DNA of 64,000 nucleotides, taken from the NCBI GenBank assembly GCA_017354895.1, contig CP071496.1, positions 2,914,001 to 2,978,000 on the forward strand. The letters are read 5' to 3'. The notes beneath the pieces are model-generated. The model was not told the origin of the DNA. It saw only the letters and a list, made by a program, of their open reading frames with translations, and ran no database searches. Positions 1 to 7,936 of the stretch are shown here, one piece after another. Each line of letters begins with the position of its first letter. Position 1 is the stretch's first letter. The stretch comes from Podospora comata. Its lineage: Eukaryota; Ascomycota; Sordariomycetes; Sordariales; Podosporaceae. The position numbers were made by a program, and so were the translations under genes.

Positions 1-710
1 ATGGTTGCATCTCTGCTCTGGGTGGATCCGGGACTGAAACAGCACCTCGTCGCCGACCCAGTTTCCGATCCCGCTGATGAACTTCTGGTTGAGAAGCATA
101 GCTTTGACCGCGGCGCGACTGGCGCGACACTTGGACTGGAAGTACGCAAGCGTAAACCTGTCCGTGTCTTGCACAGGGTCGGGGCCGTTTTCTTTGAGAG
201 GAGCATGGCTGCGAATGTCAGCGCCGGGGCAGTCCACCAGACGAACTCTAGCCAGGCGCCGATAGTCGGTGAAAGCCACTTCCACCGCGGGGTTGCAGGT
301 GGTCGTGAGGTGGAATTTTGTGTATTTGGGAGGCCAGGTTTCGACGCGTGTGTCCGTGTCCCGGTAAAGGGACGAGTAGGATGTTTGGACGCCCCTAATC
401 TGAAGCCAACCCGTCATGCCAAAATGCATCACCACATGCGGAGCCTTATCAAGGACAAGCCAGAATAGCTTGCCTTGCGACCCGGAGGAGATGACCTTCC
501 TCCCGGTCAAGGCAGCCGAAACTGCGTCGCCGGTCGTGCCCGCCTTGCCAAAAACAATTTGGTCGTCGACAGCGGACGCGGTTCTGATGGTCTTGCCGAC
601 GAGATGTAGGCGCAGAAAGTGCATGATGCGCGCGACTGGGTTTGGGGTTAGTTATCATGATGATACAGAACAGAGAGTCATGAAAACTTGCCTTCAGCTA
701 TCTCAGGCAT
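1..710 (-). CDS. Fpg/MutM-type DNA glycosylase (partial, 3' end beyond window)
   Basis: Base-excision-repair DNA glycosylase/AP lyase of the plant and fungal FPG type, expected to act on oxidised bases in the nucleus. Two exons are visible: 692-710 and 635 down to 1. The start is chosen because it gives the family's N-terminus MPEIAEVARIMHFLR, in which Pro2 becomes the Schiff-base nucleophile and Glu3 is catalytic. Further on are the MHFGMTGWLQIRG strand and, near the window edge, the helix-two-turn-helix region FISGIGNWVGDEVLF. The intron (636-691, 56 nt) only restores the family sequence with a GC donor (GCAAGT) and acceptor CCCAG. About 217 residues are visible and the C-terminus lies outside the window. 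Upstream it is divergent to the snoRNA host gene. Family assignment is firm; the exact substrate is inferred. Confidence 0.9.
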
Positions 711-1339
711 GTTTGCGAGATGTGATGATCTCTGTCTAGAAGTCAAAGTGCAAGATGCGACTCGTGTGGTTCGGTGATTTGGAGACCAGCGAGTGCGAGT
801 CCAACTACTTGAAAGCAGCTGAGGCATCAAAGATGTCAGATAAGACCAGATAGACATACCAACAGTTGTTGGAAGCAGACTTACAAAGATGGAAGACTTC
901 TTTTGATGTGGAGGTGACAGAAAGTTGATCGATCACGAAGGTGAGAGTTGCATGTTATGGGAAAGGAAATTTTGGGAGAGACGCTCCAGGAAATATTGGG
1001 GGGTGTATATACATGGGAGGGACAGCGTTGCGGCGGAACCAAATGTACACATATCTTTCACAGGTACGCTGCTGAAGATGCTCCAACAGGTGGTCGCGCC
1101 CCTGAAGCGTTGGCTCTTCGTCGGCGCGTCGTGCTCTTATGGACGAGGAGTCAAAGGCAAAACACGAGCGCTCTGCGACTTCACGTGATGTGATCAAAGC
1201 GCCCATGCTCCCGGCAGCTGGCCAAGCTTTCAAGCTTTCAACAGCCCCACTCTGCCGCAGCGGGTTTTTCCACTGCCCCACACAAACTGGGCAGCTTCAA
1301 AAACTCTGCGACTGCAACTTTTTCTCTTTCTTCCTCTCC
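711..1339. promoter_or_regulatory. Divergent intergenic region, glycosylase / snoRNA host gene
   Basis: This stretch separates two divergent transcription units and has no credible coding frame. The last 100 bases before the host gene are pyrimidine-rich (TTTTTCTCTTTCTTCCTCTCC), typical of strong fungal promoters just upstream of the transcription start. I cannot fix either start site. Confidence 0.5.
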
Positions 1340-1419
1340 AACATCAGACCACAACCACAACCATCACAACCACCAATCTGCTTCTGGTAAGTCGCATTTG
1401 CTTCCGCAGACGCGCTTGA

Positions 1420-1526
1420 CAACAGCAACATTTCTATGATGACACAACCAATACCGCAAACTAGAGTCTTTGACCTTCGGGTATGAAACTAGCATTGTCA
1501 CGTCAGTCTGAACTTTGTTGCTGTTG
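1420..1526 (+). ncRNA. snR78: Box C/D snoRNA, snR78-like (LSU Um2421)
   Basis: Box C ATGATGA is at 1436-1442, box D CTGA at 1508-1511 and D' TTGA at 1470-1473. A perfect 11-bp terminal stem pairs CAACAGCAACA (1420-1430) with TGTTGCTGTTG (1516-1526). The guide CAAACTAGAGTC (1457-1468) is complementary to the conserved LSU segment GACTCTAGTTTG. The fifth base upstream of D' faces the U of GACU, which is yeast U2421 as I number it. The guide upstream of box D is unassigned. It lies in intron 1 of the host gene. Confidence 0.88.
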
Positions 1527-1779
1527 TCGCCGCGCTGCAAACCACCGACCTTTGCAATCCGGACAGGACTGACCAGCAAGCAGTACTCTGGCCTCCTACG
1601 AGCCACAGTCGCGGATGGGAATCATAACACCTGATTGATGGGCATCATTTGCCTGGTGGAGGTCGATGGGGACACAGCACCATGACCAACCAACCGACCT
1701 TGAACAACTCTCACCACCAGTTGAGGCGTCAACGCTATCAGGTCAGTGCCCTTCGTCACCCTCACCTCTTCCCATCCTC

Positions 1780-1875
1780 GGATTTCATGATGTTCTTACT
1801 TTGCTTCGGCAAGTTGGAATTACCGACTGAAATATCTTTTAATGAAGACACAAATGGCTGTTTCTGATTGAATCC
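1780..1875 (+). ncRNA. snR77: Box C/D snoRNA, snR77-like (SSU Um578)
   Basis: Box C is ATGATGT (1787-1793), D' CTGA (1827-1830), a C'-like AATGAAG follows, and box D is CTGA (1864-1867). Flanks GGATTT and GAATCC form the closing stem. The guide TTGGAATTACCG (1814-1825) pairs with the universal SSU 530-loop strand CGGTAATTCCA. Counting five bases from D' puts the modification on the U after GG, yeast U578. It lies in intron 2. Confidence 0.9.
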
Positions 1876-1995
1876 AACACTTCTTACCTTTTCACTTCTC
1901 CATTGGTTGTGCGGCTTTCAGACGCTAACATCCATCAAGCAGATCATCCATACCTGTCACTGAGTAAGTCGACAGCTTCTTTCACCAGCACTCGC

Positions 1996-2094
1996 TGTGC
2001 TTTATGATGAAACGGCACTGGGCTCCGAAATTCCATGAGCAAGATACGCCACTTTTGCGACAGGCCTAGAAAACCTCGTCCACTGATCAGCACA
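1996..2094 (+). ncRNA. snR76: Box C/D snoRNA, snR76-like (LSU Cm2197)
   Basis: Box C ATGATGA (2004-2010) and box D CTGA (2083-2086) are closed by a perfect 6-bp stem TGTGCT/AGCACA. The guide GCACTGGGC (2015-2023) precedes a D'-like CCGA (2025-2028) and is complementary to the LSU segment GCCCAGTGC. The fifth base faces the third C of GCCC, consistent with yeast C2197. Only 9 bp pair perfectly, so this target is somewhat weaker than its neighbours'. It lies in intron 3. Confidence 0.82.
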
Positions 2095-2233
2095 TCCATC
2101 TCTGTCTTTTGCACACGCCGCATGGCAGAGAGTACGGGCTAACTCTCCTGGAAGTTGATCGGATTGTGTGATGCACCTGGATCGTTGGGGTTGTCTTTAG
2201 GGTACGTTTTATCGACTTTTTTTCCCCACCACA

Positions 2234-2323
2234 CTTTTATGATGACTCTAGATGACGAGTCCTATACGGGATTCCCGATGCGGACAACCTATTTTTTATA
2301 CCATTCATGCCTATCTGAAAATT
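2234..2323 (+). ncRNA. snR75: Box C/D snoRNA, snR75-like (LSU Gm2288)
   Basis: Box C ATGATGA (2239-2245) and box D CTGA (2315-2318); the closing stem is short (TTTT/AAAA). The guide TAGATGACGAG (2249-2259) is complementary to the LSU stretch CTCGTCATCTA. With the degenerate D' CCTA (2261-2264) the fifth base faces yeast G2288. A second stretch upstream of box D, CCATTCATGC, matches LSU GCATGAATGG about 20 nt further along the rRNA. It lies in intron 4. Confidence 0.85.
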
Positions 2324-2483
2324 ACACACTTCCATCACCTTTTAAAGTCGCAGGAGTGAGCTTTCGCTGACCAACTTCAAGATTTTAAGACATTTCATCT
2401 GGCGATTGCTCGACACCCATTCGACCTCTTCTCATTTTCTGGTACGTTGTCGATGTCACCACTCCTCACCCCAGCACCACTGC

Positions 2484-2566
2484 ACATTATGATGACATGA
2501 CAAAAAAATTGACAAGCATATGTCGGAGCCCTTCAAGCGTTGATGATAAGGTCTATGTCTGAATGT
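2484..2566 (+). ncRNA. snR74: Box C/D snoRNA, snR74/U27-like (SSU Am28)
   Basis: Box C ATGATGA (2489-2495), D' CGGA (2524-2527), C' TGATGAT (2541-2547) and box D CTGA (2559-2562), with a short ACAT/ATGT closing stem. The guide GACAAGCATATG (2511-2522) is complementary to the near-invariant SSU 5' segment CATATGCTTGTC. Counting five from D' lands on A28. This is the clearest rRNA match of the six. It lies in intron 5. Confidence 0.93.
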
Positions 2567-2720
2567 TCCCATGCCACATCACCTTTTGACCACTTGCAGT
2601 GATCATCGGCTAACTGTCGCAGATTGTTTTGATCATGATGATGAGCACGATGGTCTGTTGTCCTTTTGACCCGTTCCTCAACGTAAGCACCCACTTTCCT
2701 TCTTGATTACCACCACCCCC

Positions 2721-2815
2721 GACTTTTATGATGATTTAAAATATTATCACGACGGTCTACATAGCAATCGCTTTGATGAAATGGCCAGTGACATGGCAAG
2801 ATTTCTGATAAAGTC
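2721..2815 (+). ncRNA. snR73: Box C/D snoRNA, snR73-like (LSU Cm2959)
   Basis: Box C ATGATGA (2728-2734), box D CTGA (2805-2808) and a perfect GACTTT/AAAGTC closing stem. The 13-nt guide TCACGACGGTCTA (2747-2759) is complementary to TAGACCGTCGTGA in the LSU peptidyl-transferase region. With D' CATA (2760-2763) the fifth base faces the first C of ACC, yeast C2959 by offset from E. coli numbering. The C' region TTTGATGAA follows. It lies in intron 6, the last one. Confidence 0.88.
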
Positions 2816-3092
2816 ATCCATTATCACCTTCTTGATGTTTGTCTTGAGAATGTTCATGGGCTAACTCGTCCAAGTGTTCAGCGTTGTTGCTTTACTGGGG
2901 CTCATTTTTCACTATAATCATGACTCTGTCGTTGTGATATGGGGAAGAATACTGGTTTTTGTATTGAGCTTAATATTCTGCTCTACAGTACCATATACAA
3001 ATTGTCGAGTTTAAAGTATTCTTGTTTCCCTCTGTCCTGTGCTCGGCCATCTCCCGCTGTCGCCAGCTGTATCGCGTCCCCGGCAACGCGAT

Positions 3093-5118
3093 TTACAACA
3101 GCAGCAACCCAGCCAACACGCTCACCATCAATAGCCCACGCGCGGGGTTGTCCCAAGCAGAGGAGCCTCCACTGCTAGACGTTGGCTTCGCCGCGGAAAG
3201 TGACGTGGTAAATATTCCCGTCATGATCGTTGAGGTCGGCGCAGCCTCCTCCCCAGCAGCCTCACCATCACTCCTCTGCCCCGGCAACTGCCAATCACCG
3301 GCAGAATTATACCAAACCCCGTTGATCACGACCCCTTCTCCCCTCAACACGGCCCTCACAGACTCATCATCGCACGTATCTGCCACCTTTCGGATATAGC
3401 ACCTCGCATTGGGGACATTTGTCGCGAGCAGCTCCGGCCCTGTCTTGTCCGCTTCGGGGGTGCCCTTTGTGGCAAAGGAGGCAAGATTGACTTTTTCGCC
3501 TGTGCTGATTGAGGATCCGAGGATGATCCGGGAAAAGATTTCGAAAGTGGTTTCGGGCTGGGAGTGAGAGGGGAAGTGACCTGCGTCGTAGACGCGGGTG
3601 AAGGAGAGGTTGGAGAGCTGGCGGGTTGAGCCGCCGGTGTAGGTTTTGTTGGTGAGGAGGGGGGCGTAGCCGGTTGTATGAAAAGCATTATACCGCGAGA
3701 AGGATCCGGCGATAGAGAGAGAGGTTGATTGCCCGCTGTACCAGTTGCAGAGGTAGTCTCTGTCACCGGACAGCAGGGCGATCCGAACCCCTTGGGATAG
3801 TAGCTCTTTGATGGCTACCAGCGGGTCGTCCCGAAGGGCGGGGAGGGGGGGAGGGAGATCGGTGAAGTTTATTGGTGAGCCAATAGCGGATAGAAACTTG
3901 GGTGAGTTGAGAAAGGTAAGATAAGTCTGGTTTGGCAAGGGGTCGAAGGAGGGGGAGGAGATGTCGTATAACGACCTTGAGGTGTGTTGCTGGTATGGGA
4001 TTGTGAGGCCGTAGATGCACTCCCAGGCTTGAAGGCAGACGAGGAGGGTTTCGGAGTTTGTCGAGGAGGAGGGGTGGCGGCAGGGGAGGAGGAGGTCGGA
4101 GCAGCCGCGGCGGCGGTGGTAGGCTGACATGATGGGGGTGGTTTGATCTTGGGTTAGTAGCGGGAGGTGGAAGGTGTTGTTGAGGGCCATGGTTACGTAG
4201 GATTGGGCTTGGGACAAAGGGTCGAGGCCGCAGGGGGAGAGGAGGCCGAGGGAGGTGATTTTGATGGGGAGGGTGGTGGATAGGGTGGTGGATGAGGTGC
4301 TGGGATTTTGGGAGTGGAAGTAGGATGCGAGGAGGGCGGCGAGGGGGGCGGTGGTGCCTTTTGCGAAGAGGGATATCCCTGTGGAAGAGTTGGAGGGGGT
4401 GTTGTATTGGGGAAAAGTTGATAGGAAGGTCTGGAGGAGATGCCAGACTAGTCGGGCTGTCGCTGTGGTGTTGGCTGATGAGTTCAGCGGGTAAGGGGAA
4501 GAGAATGTGCCGTTCATGAAGGCCCAAGGGCTGCTCCATTTGGGGACAGGTTCAGGAGGGAAGATGGTTGTTGCGTTGTAGGAATCGTAGCTGCCGTTGA
4601 TGATGGGGGTGGTGTAGGAGAAGCCTACTGAGGGCTGCGGGCTTGGTTAATATCACGAACTCTGGCGCGGAGAGAATAAACTTTACAAGATCGATATACA
4701 GCATGTTTGATGCCCTGTCCCATCCCCATTCCCTTGCCTTGACCTCGAGGTGATCTTTATCCTTTTCTACCACCTCACAAGGACCATTCTCTTGCCAAAA
4801 GCCTGACATGGAGCTCCCTCCAGTCCCGCCATTCAGCCATATTGTGAGTGTCGAAGTCGGCTCCCGTGCTTCGATAAACCAAAAGAACAAGCTGGTCGAC
4901 CGACCCTCAACTGGGATGTTGACCCAGCCAGAGAACTGCTTCTGTGCGTCGAATGCCGTCTTGCAGGCACCCTTCGGAACTTTGTAGGAAATGGTGATAT
5001 TTGGGTCGTGTGCGGCGTTTAGTGTTGTCAAGTTGGCATCTTGTAAGGGGACAAACTGAGCAAGCGCAGTAACTGAGAAGCACGCGCAAAACAACCTGAC
5101 GCTGCGTGATAAGAGCAT
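3093..5118 (-). CDS. Secreted S10 serine-carboxypeptidase-like protein, probably inactive
   Basis: Two exons (5118-4687 and 4634-3093; intron 4635-4686, 52 nt) encode 657 residues. A signal peptide (residues 1-20), several N-glycosylation sequons and a C-terminal hydrophobic tail after a Ser/Gly-rich stretch suggest a secreted, GPI-anchored protein. The S10 fold is recognisable: WLNGGTGGSS near residue 94, YIDLPSVGFSY across the splice junction, the catalytic Asp in GDRDYLCNW (about 437) and the catalytic His in AGHFPSHSQP (about 497). The nucleophile motif, normally ESYGG after the ISL strand, reads AKGTT, so serine is replaced by glycine at about 237. The oxyanion-loop Pro and Cys are also changed. 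It is probably a pseudo-peptidase with a structural or binding role. Fold is confident; function unknown. Confidence 0.85.
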
Positions 5119-5456
5119 GGTAAGCTAGGTGCTATCGATGCACTTAGACAACAGCCAAATAGACACAAAAAACGAAGCAAGGCTCTGCTGGCACTTTTGA
5201 CCAAAACATCGTGCGCAAGGCTTTAAGTGTGTGACCAAACCAGCAAGCACGACCTCCCACAGAACGGGATGGTCGCCTCTCACACCACTCCAGCCTTGTC
5301 ACCGGTTACTCAAAAAACCACCAAACATGACCCCATCGTGAAACGCTTCCCCAACCATCACCATCAGACGGAGAGAATATTGATCACCAACCCCCTCACC
5401 ACCCGGGTGACCAACCTCCACGTGGCCGTGAACCCATCCACGGAGAAAAAACTCCC
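5119..5456. other. Tandem spacer, promoter of the carboxypeptidase-like gene
   Basis: This 338-base spacer lies between two minus-strand genes. It must hold the terminator of the 5457-7273 gene and the promoter of the 3093-5118 gene. No RNA gene or repeat was seen. Confidence 0.5.
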
Positions 5457-7273
5457 CTAACCCAACCTAACATTCCTCCAAACCCTCAGACACTCCTGCA
5501 AGTCCAACGCCAGCGTCCCCTCGGCCAACCCAGTACAATCCTTAATCATGGCCACCAGCAATGTAGCATACGCCCACACCACCTGCTCCTTCCTTAACCT
5601 CTCCAAATCACTCTTTCTCATCCCCCCATTCTCGGCCCAGTTCTTCCACAGTTCCAGAATCGCGCACAGCTTCGCCGTAAACTGGCTGTCCAGCACCATT
5701 CGGTACAGCAGCGTCCCAACCACTTCTTTCATTTCCATGTTGGGCGCTACTTTTTCTTTCGGGTTGCTGTTGGATTGGTTCTTAAGCCAGGTCAGGTTGT
5801 GCTCAGCGACGAGCTTGGTGTCCCATTTGGGGGATTGGAGCGCCTCGAGGAGTCGGGCCTCTTGACGAGCGGTTCGGAGACGTTGCTGATCTTTCACTGG
5901 GGGGCTGTGTTAGCTTTGTCATGTAGGTGAGGTGAAAAGGGCGACATACTGTCTTGCATCCGCATTTCGTTCTCCCTTCTTACTCTCTCCATTGCTGCTT
6001 GCGCTCTCTGGGCAGGTGGTAATTTTGCCTCGGCTGCCATGGCAGCCCGTTGGTCCCTCATCCTCGCGGTAAACTTGTCCAAGTCAGCAGCACCATCGTT
6101 GTATGTCGTCGCCCATTCTGGTGTGGCAGATTGCTCGACCACATTGAGCAAGACCAAAACACCACATGGTACAGTTTCCTTCCTCGAGAAAGTAAGAATA
6201 TCATCCGGGATTTTGTACGACCAGAGGATCGTCTGCGAGGTAGTCCCATAAGCTGTCGCCGCAGAGGCAAACCATGCCCCCGACGAAGAAGATGACCGCA
6301 CCCTAATATGATCAACAGGCAACGAGTCCAAGTTAATCGTGCTAGTCAACTGCGCCTCCTGCCTCAGCGCAGTAACAATCCCCTCCGTAGAAATCTGGCA
6401 CGTAATCGGTATACTCGACTCCCCCGACTTTTTCTGTTGCGTCCTCGGCCTCGACGTCTCCGTCTCCGTCTTGTGAAGACTCTCACAAGAAGCATGCTCC
6501 CCTCCAGTAACAACCTCCTCCATGCTCCCCCCCACTTCTTTCTCCCCCTCCACAACCCGCGGCGGCGGAGGCGGCAACCGCACCCAATAAGGAGGCAAAT
6601 CCCCCCAACTCCTCCTCGTCCACCCCCCCTCCCAATTCACCACCAAACTCAAATGCCCATCACTCCCATCCAAAGGCCCAACACTCAACGCCTTCTTCCC
6701 GCCCGGCCCCGTCATCAAAGTACACCCCACCGGCGTCCACAACCCACTCCCCCTCAACATCCTCCACCCATACCCATCCGGCACAGCCCCCAGATCCAAC
6801 AAGTAACAAACCAGCTGGTCAAACTCCACCTCCACCTGCGGCTGCCTCAGCTGGTCGGCATATTCCACCCGTTGAGTGTTCAACCCAATGACGTTAGTCC
6901 TCCAGTTGAACGTCGTCCATGAACCCCCCGGGATGGAGGAGCGGTGCGAGGACACGCTCCAGTACTCCTGGCGGTCGGTGAAGCGGTCCATCGGGCGGAC
7001 GGCGTAGCGGGGGAGCTCTACTTCGATGATCCTATTCACGACGTCGGAGCGGGTGAGGGCCGGGAGGCGGGAGTGCCGGAGCATGCGCTTGATGCGGGAG
7101 AGGGCGGCGAGGGTGACGGCTGTGTTGTAGAGGATGGGGAGGACGCCCAGGACGGCGAGGGGGACGCCGATGTAGGTTATTATGTCTGTTGCTGAGTGAT
7201 TGCCGCCGCCGTTGTCGGATTCATGGAAGCCGGACATTGCGCAGAGTGAAAGAACGCGTGAAATTGAGGTCAA
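5457..7273 (-). CDS. Fungus-specific single-pass membrane protein of unknown function
   Basis: Two exons (7273-5950 and 5896-5457; intron 5897-5949, donor GTATGT, branch GCTAAC, acceptor CCCCCCAG) encode 587 residues. I recognise the general type from other Sordariomycetes but no named domain. One transmembrane helix lies near residues 32-55 (ITYIGVPLAVLGVLPILYNT), followed by basic residues. Next comes a conserved-looking globular part with LPRYAVRPMDRF, SIPGGSWTTFNWR and VPDGYGWRMLRGSGLWTPVG. A proline-rich, low-complexity middle and a charged helical C-terminus (QRAQAAMERVRRENEMRMQ) complete it. A second in-frame ATG 12 codons downstream (7237; MSGFHESDNG) could equally be the start. Confidence 0.75.
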
Positions 7274-7936
7274 AGTAATAAGTGAGTGTGAAGATGGGAT
7301 TGAAGATGATCTGCTTGGAGATTATTATACTAGAGAGTGTGAAACATCAACATATGATAGATGAAAAGGAGTGACAACAGGTGAGGTTATGTATAAATGT
7401 TGATGACAAGAAGTAAAAAAGCCTTCAAACGGTTGATCTTCATATTCATCGGCAAGCGAGGAACGAGACCTCAGCCGCACGCGGTACCAGTGTTCCATGG
7501 TGACAGGGGGTCCTGCATGGCGGCGGAGAATCTGAGGTACCAGTGCGAGATGATCTTGGCCTCCAAAACCCTCTGACCTTGAGAAAGGCGAGTCAAGAAA
7601 TACAGGAAATGCTGCCGGATCTTGGGCAAGATGATGAAAACGCATTCGCTGCGTTTGCAAGAGGTTGAAGGGTTGAAGGGTTGGAGTGAGAGATGTAAGC
7701 CAAAGAGAGGGTTAGGGTTGCGTGCCCGGTACAGTTAATTACTATGGCAGCAAACATCGTCACTCTCAAAACACAAGAATATACTTGTTCTATGGTCAAG
7801 GTGTTCTCCATTGAAAGCCAGATGTGCTTCATCAACATAACCAAAGCAATCCCAGATCATGTTACTCCCAGCACCATATCCGCCATCGTTGCATTTTACC
7901 ATCTTATCAATATCCAAAAGAAACCACCCATTTCCC
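7274..7936. other. Tandem spacer between nitrite reductase and the upstream-promoter gene
   Basis: Both neighbours are on the minus strand, so this holds the 3' end of the nitrite reductase transcript and the promoter of the 5457-7273 gene. I saw no RNA gene, repeat or credible frame. Confidence 0.45.

Larger units (their letters stand above)
1340..3020 (+). ncRNA. Non-coding snoRNA host gene with six box C/D snoRNAs, one per intron
   Basis: A spliced transcript with short exons without a sustained frame and six introns, each carrying one box C/D snoRNA. Deduced exons: about 1340-1386, 1584-1741, 1943-1963, 2155-2201, 2382-2441, 2623-2682 and 2875 to about 3020. Donors are GTAAGT, GTCAGT, GTAAGT, GTACGT, GTACGT and GTAAGC. 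Each intron ends with a CTAAC or CTGAC branch site 7-12 nt before AG. The acceptors of introns 1 and 2 are uncertain by 3 nt. The snoRNAs sit mid-intron, with closing stems that fit exonucleolytic release from debranched introns. Order and targets match the budding-yeast snR78-77-76-75-74-73 cluster. The 5' and 3' ends are guesses; the carboxypeptidase-like gene converges at 3093. Confidence 0.85.

Noticed and set aside
657-663. ATGATGA considered as a seventh box C upstream of the host gene
   Set aside because: It is on the plus strand within the antisense of the glycosylase intron, without a suitable box D or closing stem.
6308-6922. 204-codon plus-strand frame
   Set aside because: It lies antisense to the 5457-7273 gene; Arg/Pro/His-rich composition is the mirror of its codons.
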